Of a DNA stretch of 64,000 bases, positions 42,437-49,850 are shown piece by piece. The position numbers and the translations under genes are program-made. The first letter of the stretch is position 1. Each line of letters begins with the position of its first letter. The notes under the pieces were generated by a model. The model was given only the letters and a program-made list of their open reading frames with translations, did not search any database and had not been told where the DNA came from. The DNA is from JAGNKE01 sp964583335 (lineage in GTDB: Bacteria > Pseudomonadota > Alphaproteobacteria > Micavibrionales > Micavibrionaceae), in NCBI GenBank assembly GCA_964583335.1, contig CAZOVG010000001.1:372001-436000 (forward strand). Reading direction: 5' to 3'.

Positions 42437-44900
42437 CAATCCGTGACTTCAGCGCGTTGTCCTGAATGAATTCCCGTCTCGGTTCCACGACGTCGCCCAT
42501 GAGGGTTGAGAAGATTTCATCCGCCTTGATCGCGTCGTTCACGGTGACTTGCAGCAGCGTGCGGGCGTTCGGGTCGAGCGTGGTTTCGCGCAGCTGTTCG
42601 GAGTTCATTTCCCCCAGACCCTTGTAACGCTGGGTCGTCAGACCCTTGCGTCCGGCTTCCAGGATGCGGTCATAGAATGCGGCGGGGCCGTTGATTTTGG
42701 CCAGAACCTTATCGCCGATGAAAATCTCGACAGGGCCGGAGAAGATCTCGCGCAGCCATTCCAGCGCGCCGTGCAGACGGCGGGCATCGGGGGAGCGGAC
42801 GCGGTCGAGCGAGAGGCGAACCGTTTCCTTTACCCCGCGCACGTTGTGATGGAAGGTGTAGCCCTTTTCGGGTGAGAATTCGCCCTCCCATGTGCGCGCC
42901 TTTTCGGGTTCGCGCGCGTTCAGGCGTTCGACGGTGGTTTGTGCATAATTTTTGCCGATGGATTCGTCGGAAAAAACTTCATCACTGAAAGCGCCCGCGA
43001 TTGCGGCCTGTTCCACCACGCGGCGGTTGCCCGTGCGTTGCGAGAGCGCGTTGATCGAGTTCCGCAGGGAGCGTGATTTTATAAGGAGGTCGCGCAGATC
43101 GTTGCCCGCGCGGGTCACGCCCTTTGCGTCCACAATGCGGGCTTCCTCAATCGCGGTATCGATCAGGTAATCCTCCAGCGCGCGTTCGTCCTTTAGATAA
43201 AGCTCGCCGCGATTGCCGCGCTTGACCTTATAGAGCGGCGGTTGCGCGATATAGAGGTATCCGCGCTCGATCACCTGCGGCATGTAGCGGAAGAAGAAGG
43301 TGAGCAGAAGCGTGCGGATGTGCGAGCCGTCAACGTCCGCGTCGGTCATGATGATGATTTTGTGGTAGCGGGCCTTTTCGATGTTGAATTCGTCGGGGCC
43401 GATGGAGGTGCCGAGCGCGGTGATCAGCGTGCCGACCTGTTCGGAGGAGAGCATCTTGTCGAAGCGCGCGCGTTCGACGTTCAGGATTTTTCCGCGCAGA
43501 GGCAGGATCGCCTGGTTGTAGCGGTCGCGGGCCATCTTGGCCGTGCCGCCCGCCGAGTCTCCCTCGACGATAAAGAGTTCGGAATTGGACGGGTCTTTCG
43601 AATAACAATCCGCCAGCTTGCCGGGCAGGTTGGATACGTCCATCACGCCCTTGCGCCGGGTCAGGTCGCGGGCCTTGCGGGCGGCTTCGCGCGCGGTGGC
43701 GGCTTCGACGACCTTGGAGACGATCTGTTTGGCTTCGGCGGGGTTTTCCTCCAGCCACGTGCCGAGCTTGTCGGCGATGGCGGATTCCACGACGGGGCGG
43801 ACCTCGGAGGAGACCAGCTTGTCCTTCGTCTGAGATGAGAATTTCGGGTCGGGCACCTTGACGGAGAGCACGCAGGTCAGGCCCTCGCGCATGTCTTCGC
43901 CGGTCAGCTTGATCTTTTCCTTTTTCAGGATGCCCTTTTCCTCGGCGTATTTGCCAAGTACGCGGGTGAGCGCGCCCCGGAAGCCCGCGAGGTGTGTTCC
44001 GCCGTCGCGCTGGGGGATGTTGTTCGTGAAGCACAGCATGGTTTCATGGTAGGCGTCCGTCCATTCCATCGAGGCCTCGATCGTGATCGAGGAGGCGTCG
44101 TCATGCGCGCGGATGTTGATGGGCGGGTCGAACAGGGATTTTTTGGTGCGGTCGAGATATTGCACGAAGCTCTGGATGCCGCCCTCATAGTGCAGGTGGA
44201 CGGTCTTGCGTTCTTCTTCGTTTTCGCTGCGGTTATCCGAAAGGTAGATGTTTACCCCGGAATTGAGGAAGGCGAGTTCGCGCAGGCGGTCTTCGAGCGT
44301 CTTGAAATCGAAATCCGTCATCGTGAAGGTGGCGGTGGAGGGCAGGAAGGTAACCTGCGTTCCGTTGCGTTCGTCCGGCCCGAGGTCGCGGATCGGCTTG
44401 AGCGGGGCCACGGCGTCTCCCCCCTTGAAGCGCATGTGCCATTCCTTGCCGTTGCGGCGGATATTCAGATCGAGAAACTCCGAGAGCGCGTTGACGACCG
44501 AGACGCCGACCCCATGCAGACCGCCGGAAACCTTGTAGGAATTCTGGTCGAACTTCCCGCCTGCGTGAAGCTGGGTCATGATGACTTCGGCTGCCGAGAC
44601 GCCCTCTTCGGCGTGAATGTCCACCGGGATACCGCGTCCATTGTCGCAGACTGTGACCGAGCCGTCGGCGTTCAGCATCACGTCGATGCGGTCGCAATGG
44701 CCGGCCAGCGATTCGTCGATGGCGTTGTCCACGACTTCATAAACCATGTGGTGCAGCCCGGTGCCGTCATCGGTATCGCCGATATACATGCCGGGGCGCT
44801 TGCGCACGGCCTCCAGGCCACGCAAAACCTTGATGGAATCCGCGCCGTATTCGTTGCTCGCATCCATGTGACTGACTTTCCTTGCGGTCGACTCGCTCAT
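42429..44900 (-). CDS. gyrB: DNA gyrase subunit B
   Basis: 823 residues. GHKL ATPase motifs: EVVDNAIDESLAGH, CDNGRGIPVDIH, GLHGVGVSVVNAL. The transducer is followed by the TOPRIM domain with VEGDSAGG (about 443) and DADVDGSHIRTLLL (about 518), and the C-terminal segment GLGEMNSEQLRETT. The start with SD AGGTGAG upstream supports the ATG at 44900. Supercoils DNA with GyrA. Length is close to that of other alphaproteobacterial GyrB. It is divergent from the methyltransferase gene at 45165. Confidence 0.98.
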   Translation of the reverse strand: MSESTARKVSHMDASNEYGADSIKVLRGLEAVRKRPGMYIGDTDDGTGLHHMVYEVVDNAIDESLAGHCDRIDVMLNADGSVTVCDNGRGIPVDIHAEEGVSAAEVIMTQLHAGGKFDQNSYKVSGGLHGVGVSVVNALSEFLDLNIRRNGKEWHMRFKGGDAVAPLKPIRDLGPDERNGTQVTFLPSTATFTMTDFDFKTLEDRLRELAFLNSGVNIYLSDNRSENEEERKTVHLHYEGGIQSFVQYLDRTKKSLFDPPINIRAHDDASSITIEASMEWTDAYHETMLCFTNNIPQRDGGTHLAGFRGALTRVLGKYAEEKGILKKEKIKLTGEDMREGLTCVLSVKVPDPKFSSQTKDKLVSSEVRPVVESAIADKLGTWLEENPAEAKQIVSKVVEAATAREAARKARDLTRRKGVMDVSNLPGKLADCYSKDPSNSELFIVEGDSAGGTAKMARDRYNQAILPLRGKILNVERARFDKMLSSEQVGTLITALGTSIGPDEFNIEKARYHKIIIMTDADVDGSHIRTLLLTFFFRYMPQVIERGYLYIAQPPLYKVKRGNRGELYLKDERALEDYLIDTAIEEARIVDAKGVTRAGNDLRDLLIKSRSLRNSINALSQRTGNRRVVEQAAIAGAFSDEVFSDESIGKNYAQTTVERLNAREPEKARTWEGEFSPEKGYTFHHNVRGVKETVRLSLDRVRSPDARRLHGALEWLREIFSGPVEIFIGDKVLAKINGPAAFYDRILEAGRKGLTTQRYKGLGEMNSEQLRETTLDPNARTLLQVTVNDAIKADEIFSTLMGDVVEPRREFIQDNALKSRIDA

Positions 44901-45164
44901 ATCAAAAAACTCACCTGTGAAATTCGGGAATAAAACGCGAATCAGCGGCCCTAAAAACCGCCGTTTTCCGCCATTTTCCGACTAGGTTTTAACCATTGCT
45001 TTTTATAGCATGGCGGGGGAGGGAAAAACAGCCGAAAAACGTTGATTTTCCAAGTTTTTAAGCGATTTTCAGGGGCCGAAAAGCCAAGCCTTTCCAAGGG
45101 GTTCAGAAAAGCCTCGTCAAGGCCGGGAAAACTTGCCATCCTGAGACGAACAAAAGGCCGAAAC

Positions 45165-45803
45165 ATGGACATCGACCCGCAGACCAACACGCCCGAAATT
45201 CTGGAGCGCAAGAAGCAGGACCAGCGCCTGATGAACGGGGTTCTGGCTCTGGTTCTGATCGTTTTCCTCGGGCATTATCTGTGGCAATTTTTTACGTTCG
45301 GCAAGTTCAACACGCTGCTCTATGTCGTGCAAGTCGGGATCATGGCCGTTTTGTTCCTGATCCGCGACTTTCCCAAGCGCACGTCGCTCAAGCCTTATGA
45401 CTGGGCTGTCGCGATCGGGGGGACGTGGCTGCCGCTTTTGCTTCAGCCTCATAATCTGGCGGATATTCCGGTGTTCGTAGGGTTGCAGGCGGGCGGGCTG
45501 GCGCTGGCCATTCTTGGGTATCTCAGCCTGAATAAAAGCCTTGGCATCGTTCCGGCGTTGCGGGGGGTTAAGACGCGCGGCTTATACGGATTTGTGCGGC
45601 ATCCGATCTATCTCGCCTATTTCATCGCCTACGGGGCGTTTTTTGCGCAGAATGTCAGTCTGTTCAATTTTGTTGTCCTGATGGGGGTTTATGTTCTTGA
45701 TATCCTTAGGATTTTGGCCGAGGAGAAGTTTCTCTCCCAAAGCCCGGATTACGCGGCGTATCAGCAGCAGGTCCGCTGGCGGCTGGTTCCCTACGTCTGG
45801 TAG
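45165..45803 (+). CDS. ICMT/PEMT-type membrane methyltransferase
   Basis: 212 residues from the ATG at 45165. Six or so hydrophobic segments. The C-terminal half carries the SAM-binding pattern of the isoprenylcysteine carboxyl methyltransferase family: GLYGFVRHPIYLAYFI, then EEKFLSQSPDYAAYQQQVRWRLVPYVW. Bacterial members methylate small molecules or lipids; the substrate is unknown. The N-terminal 25 residues are charged and cytosolic. The long in-frame extension upstream of 45165 has no support. Confidence 0.82.
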   Translation: MDIDPQTNTPEILERKKQDQRLMNGVLALVLIVFLGHYLWQFFTFGKFNTLLYVVQVGIMAVLFLIRDFPKRTSLKPYDWAVAIGGTWLPLLLQPHNLADIPVFVGLQAGGLALAILGYLSLNKSLGIVPALRGVKTRGLYGFVRHPIYLAYFIAYGAFFAQNVSLFNFVVLMGVYVLDILRILAEEKFLSQSPDYAAYQQQVRWRLVPYVW

Positions 45804-45854
45804 AGGCTTAAAAATCGCTTTCCTTTTTGCCGCGCTTCTGGCTTGATCGCCTGC

Positions 45855-46955
45855 ATGACAGGCTCTCTTTTGAAATTTGTGCGCGATCATTTCCGAACCA
45901 TGGAGGGGTATGTCTCCGCCGGGATGGAAATGGCGAAGGATCACACGAAAATCTTTCTCAACGCGAACGAGAATCCGTTCGAGTTGCCGGGGCTTGAGGG
46001 GTTGAACCGCTATCCCGAGCCGCAGCCCGCCGCGCTGCTGGAGGCGTTCGCGCAGACTTACGGTGTTGAGCATAATCAGATCGTGATCACGCGCGGGGCG
46101 GATGAGGCGATTGCGATCCTGATCCGCGTGTTTTGCGAACCGAACTGCGACTCCGTCATCATCACACCGCCGACCTTTGGAATCTATGGCGTGGACTCGC
46201 GTGCGCAGCCCGCGCATGTGATCGAGGTGCCGCTGCTCAAAACGCAAGGCACGTTCGCTCTGGATTCGGAGGGGATTATCACGGCCGCGAAAACCGCAGA
46301 AAATAAGGTAAAACTGGTCTTTTTGTGTTCGCCGAACAACCCCACGGGCACGTCGTTTTCGCATGAGACGATCTCTGAAATCTGCGAGGCGCTGGAAGGT
46401 CACGCTGTCGTTGTTCTGGATGAAACCTATGCCGAATTCGCGCAGGCGGGCAGCATGACCGAGGATCTGGCGAGCACGCCGAACCTCATCATCCTGCGCA
46501 CGCTTTCCAAATCCTATGCGTTCGCGGGGATGCGGATCGGCTGCATGATCGCGGCGGATACGGATTTCATTTCCCTCGTGCGGACCAAGGCGCTGGAAAC
46601 CTATCCGCTCACGCGGCTCAGCGTCGAGGCGGCGTTCCATGTGCTTTCGCCGGAGATCAAGGCCATCGCGCACGAGAACATCAAAAAGCTTTTGGCCGAG
46701 CGCGACCGGATGCGGGCGGCGCTGGAGAAATCCGCGCACGTGTCGTTCATCTATCCCTCGGATGCGAATTTCCTTCTGGTCGAGATGAAGGACGCGAAAG
46801 GGTTTTACGATTACGCCAAGCAGAATAACGTGATCTTGCGCGATTTCTCGTCGAAGGCGGGGACGGAGAATTGCCTCCGCCTGTCCATCGGCTCGCCGGA
46901 GGAGAATGAGGTGGTTCTCAAGCTTTTGGCCGAGTTCGATAAAAAATTAGGCTAA
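45855..46955 (+). CDS. hisC: histidinol-phosphate aminotransferase
   Basis: 366 residues from the ATG at 45855. PLP aminotransferase class I/II with the HisC pattern: LNANENPF near the start, RGADEAI, LCSPNNPTG, VVLDETYAEF and the PLP Lys in LRTLSKSYAFAGMRIG, with RLSIGSPEEN at the end. It makes histidinol phosphate from imidazole acetol-phosphate and glutamate; the same fold can transaminate aromatic amino acids. Not within a his operon here: the ICMT gene precedes it and argS follows. Confidence 0.93.
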   Translation: MTGSLLKFVRDHFRTMEGYVSAGMEMAKDHTKIFLNANENPFELPGLEGLNRYPEPQPAALLEAFAQTYGVEHNQIVITRGADEAIAILIRVFCEPNCDSVIITPPTFGIYGVDSRAQPAHVIEVPLLKTQGTFALDSEGIITAAKTAENKVKLVFLCSPNNPTGTSFSHETISEICEALEGHAVVVLDETYAEFAQAGSMTEDLASTPNLIILRTLSKSYAFAGMRIGCMIAADTDFISLVRTKALETYPLTRLSVEAAFHVLSPEIKAIAHENIKKLLAERDRMRAALEKSAHVSFIYPSDANFLLVEMKDAKGFYDYAKQNNVILRDFSSKAGTENCLRLSIGSPEENEVVLKLLAEFDKKLG

Positions 46956-46999
46956 GTATTTGTTGAAATTAGACGTTTTCCCGCCTATATAGTGTTTCC

Positions 47000-48775
47000 A
47001 TGTTGTCGATCGCGCAAAAATTGACGGAAGTGACGGAGCAGGCGTTCAGCGCGCTGGGCTTGCCTGTGGAGTATGCGCGGGTGACGGTTTCGGCGCAGGC
47101 GGAGACCGCGCAATTCCAGTGCAACGGCGCGATGCCCTGCGCCAAGGCGGCCAAGAAAAACCCCCGGCAGATCGCCGAGGAGGTGATCGAAAAGCTGCGG
47201 GAGATTGACGGCGGCAAGGTTTTTTCCGCGCTGTCCGTGGGCGGGCCGGGTTTCATCAACATGATTGTGACCGAAGATTTTCTGACCGCGCATCTGGCGG
47301 CGCTGGCGAAGGATGGGCGCAAAGGCGTTCCCGCGCTTTCCAAAGGCGAGACGGTCGTTCTGGATTACGGCGGGCCGAACGTGGCGAAAGCGATGCATGT
47401 CGGGCATCTGCGGTCTTCGATTATCGGGGATTCGCTGCGGCGGCTGCTTGGCGCGGCGGGATATGGGGTGATCGCCGATGTGCATCTGGGCGACTGGGGC
47501 ACACCGATGGGGCAGATCCTCTCCGCGCTTGAAATCCGGCATCCCGATTGGGTTTATTTCGATCCGGCTTTTTCCGGTCCGTATCCGCATGAATCCCCTG
47601 TGACGATGGCCGATCTTGAGGAGACTTATCCGCTGGCGTCCAAGGCTTGCAAGGAGGACGAGGCGCGCGCCGAAAAGGCGCGGCAGGCCACCGCCGACCT
47701 TCAGAACGGGCGGCCCGGTTACCGGGCGTTGTGGCAGCATTTCGTTTCCGTTTCCGTTGCCGGCATGAAAAAGAATTTCGATGCGCTGGATGTGCATTTC
47801 GATCTCTGGAAGGGCGAGGGCAGCGTGCACGATCTGATCGCGCCGATGGTCGAGAATCTCAAGGCTAAAGCTTTGGCGCGGGAAGATGACGGGGCGCTGG
47901 TGATCGACGTGGCGACAGAAGGCGACAAGAAAGAGGTTCCGCCGCTGATCCTCTATAAGCGCGACGGGGCCGTGATGTACGGCACGACCGATCTGGCGAC
48001 TCTCGTTGACCGGATGCAGGAGAACAAGCCCACCAAGATTATTTATGTCGTCGATCAGCGGCAGGGGCTGCATTTCGAGCAGGTGTTCCGCGCGGCGCGC
48101 AAGGGCGGGATCGTGCCCGATGCGGTCGAGCTGATCCACGCCGGGTTCGGCACGATGAACGGGCCGGACGGCAAGCCGTTCAAGACGCGGGCGGGCGGGG
48201 TGATGAAGCTTGAAGATCTTATCGCCATGGGCGTTGAAAAGGCGCGCGAGCGGCTGAAGGAGGCCAAGCTGGCCGAGGATATGCCGCAAGCCGAGAAGGA
48301 AGATGTCGCGCACAGGGTGGCCATCGCGGCGATCAAGTTCGCGGATCTGCAGAATAACCGCGTTGCGGATTATGTGTTCGATCTTGACCGCCTGACGATG
48401 TTCGAGGGCAAGACGGGGCCTTATCTTTTGTATCAGGCGGTGCGGATTAATTCGCTTTTGAAGAAGGCGGCGGAGCAGGGGGCGTTGCCCGCCGAGACGT
48501 TCATTTTGCAGGAGCCAGAGCGGCGGCTCGCGCTGCTTTTGTGCGAGATGCCGGATCATATCGCTTTGGCCGCGCGGAATTACGCGCCGCATATCCTGTG
48601 CGATTATGCGTATAAGGTCGCGCAGGAGTTCAGCAGTTTTTACGGCAACTGTCATATTCTCTCCGAGCCGGATGAAGCCCTGCGCGGCAGCCGTCTGGCG
48701 CTGTGCGCCCTTACGCACCGTCATTTGCAGGTTCTTCTCGCGCTGCTGGGCATCCAGATTCCCGAGCGAATGTAG
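47000..48775 (+). CDS. argS: arginyl-tRNA synthetase
   Basis: 591 residues, class Ia. N-terminal Add1 domain to about 110, then the HIGH-equivalent HVGHLRSSIIGDSLRR in GGPNVAKAMHVGHLR (about 119-134). VDQRQGLHFEQVF and KTRAGGVMKLEDLI follow the arginine pocket and KMSK-equivalent. The DALR anticodon domain ends in RHLQVLLALLGIQIPERM. It charges tRNA-Arg. Starts 44 bases after hisC. Normal length. Confidence 0.98.
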   Translation: MLSIAQKLTEVTEQAFSALGLPVEYARVTVSAQAETAQFQCNGAMPCAKAAKKNPRQIAEEVIEKLREIDGGKVFSALSVGGPGFINMIVTEDFLTAHLAALAKDGRKGVPALSKGETVVLDYGGPNVAKAMHVGHLRSSIIGDSLRRLLGAAGYGVIADVHLGDWGTPMGQILSALEIRHPDWVYFDPAFSGPYPHESPVTMADLEETYPLASKACKEDEARAEKARQATADLQNGRPGYRALWQHFVSVSVAGMKKNFDALDVHFDLWKGEGSVHDLIAPMVENLKAKALAREDDGALVIDVATEGDKKEVPPLILYKRDGAVMYGTTDLATLVDRMQENKPTKIIYVVDQRQGLHFEQVFRAARKGGIVPDAVELIHAGFGTMNGPDGKPFKTRAGGVMKLEDLIAMGVEKARERLKEAKLAEDMPQAEKEDVAHRVAIAAIKFADLQNNRVADYVFDLDRLTMFEGKTGPYLLYQAVRINSLLKKAAEQGALPAETFILQEPERRLALLLCEMPDHIALAARNYAPHILCDYAYKVAQEFSSFYGNCHILSEPDEALRGSRLALCALTHRHLQVLLALLGIQIPERM

Positions 48776-48837
48776 TTTTCCGGTTTCTGAAAAAAGTTTT
48801 CAGGCGGATCAACGGGCTAGCTCCGGTGCTTTTCTTT

Positions 48838-48846
48838 TTATCCACA
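48838..48846 (+). promoter_or_regulatory. isolated perfect DnaA box
   Basis: TTATCCACA, an exact consensus match, in the 114-base gap between argS and the Fic-like gene, about 44 bases before the start of the latter. It may control that gene or titrate DnaA; one box is little evidence. Confidence 0.4.
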
Positions 48847-48889
48847 GGGCGATTGATCGGCGGATTTTTTCTGGCTATAGTCGGCCACC

Positions 48890-49789
48890 ATGCTCGGATT
48901 ACAGCACGTCAGAATTACGCCCTCGATGCTCAAGCTCGCCTGCGCGGTGGATGAGTTCAAGGGCGCGTGGACGGCGCTTGAAAATCACACCACTTCGCTG
49001 CAAATCCTCGGAGACGTTTCCAGTTTTGGCCGAAACCTCAAGGATGTCGCGGGTTTGTGGCAGACGCAGGCCATCGACGAGGATATGATCTGCAAGCTGC
49101 ATACGGTTTTTACCGCCGCGAAGAGCATCAGTTCCTACCGTCAGGGTCCGCATACGCTCAATATCAGGCGCGGCGATTCCGTGATCGATAGTCTTGAGAC
49201 GGCTACGCCCGAAGAAATCCGCGCGTTGATGCCCCGGCTTGTCAAATGGGTGAGCGAGGCGCTGGACAAGGGTGAGATTCATCCGCTGTTCGTCACTGCG
49301 ATCTTTACGGCCGTGTTCCTGCAGCTTTGCCCGTTCGAGCGCGGCAATCAGAAGCTGGCGCGTGTTCTCGTTATCCTTCTGATGCTCAAGAGCGGTTATA
49401 ATTACGCTCCGTACAGCCTGCTCGACCCCGTTTTCTCGGAGCGGGCGGAGGCGTATGCGCAGGCGCTGAAGCACACGCAGGAGACGCTGGCTTCGGGCCG
49501 GGTGGACTGGGATGTTTGGATCGGGTTTTTCCTTGAGGTTCTGGGCGATCAAAAGTCCGTTCTGCAAAAGCGTCTTGATAAAGGGCGGCCCGAAATCGCC
49601 AACATGCCTTCGCTTTCGACCAAGGTGCTTAAGCTGTTCGAGAAGCATGAGCGGCTCAGCATGAAGGAGATTGAGCGTTTGACGCGCGGGAAGCGTTCCA
49701 CGCTGAAGCTGCGGCTGGGCGAACTGACGGACGAGGGATATCTGGTTCGGCACGGCAAAGCCCGCGCTACGTGGTACTCACGCGTCTAG
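48890..49789 (+). CDS. Fic-like protein with Cys in place of catalytic His, plus winged helix
   Basis: 299 residues. About residues 60-165 follow the Fic fold: a helix before it (GEIHPLFVTAIFTAVFLQL) and the core CPFERGNQKLARVL at 147-160, which aligns with HPFxDGNGRxxRxL. The catalytic His is Cys147, the Asp/Glu is Glu150 followed by Arg, and the first Arg of the loop is Lys. The last Arg is retained. Residues about 235-299 form a winged helix (LSMKEIERLTRGKRSTLKLRLGELTDEGYLV). This is the layout of Fic proteins with a DNA-binding tail. AMP transfer by the usual mechanism seems unlikely. It converges on the DotL-like gene. Confidence 0.72.
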   Translation: MLGLQHVRITPSMLKLACAVDEFKGAWTALENHTTSLQILGDVSSFGRNLKDVAGLWQTQAIDEDMICKLHTVFTAAKSISSYRQGPHTLNIRRGDSVIDSLETATPEEIRALMPRLVKWVSEALDKGEIHPLFVTAIFTAVFLQLCPFERGNQKLARVLVILLMLKSGYNYAPYSLLDPVFSERAEAYAQALKHTQETLASGRVDWDVWIGFFLEVLGDQKSVLQKRLDKGRPEIANMPSLSTKVLKLFEKHERLSMKEIERLTRGKRSTLKLRLGELTDEGYLVRHGKARATWYSRV

Positions 49790-49819
49790 AGCTGCGATCC
49801 GATCGTATTGATGTTTTTT

Positions 49820-49850
49820 GAAAAAACGGCCGCTATGAATTAGTGGCCGT
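49820..49850 (-). terminator. intrinsic terminator of the dotM-dotL operon
   Basis: On the minus strand ACGGCC and GGCCGT (plus positions 49845-49850 and 49826-49831) form a stem, followed by TTTTTT. It overlaps the stop codon of the DotL-like gene at 49840-49842. Confidence 0.6.

Noticed and set aside
46985..48724. Minus-strand open frame of 579 residues opposite argS
   Set aside because: Antisense shadow; argS on the plus strand is complete with class I motifs.
48787..48803. Hairpin CTGAAAA / TTTTCAG after argS as a terminator
   Set aside because: A/T stem and no following T run; too weak to call.
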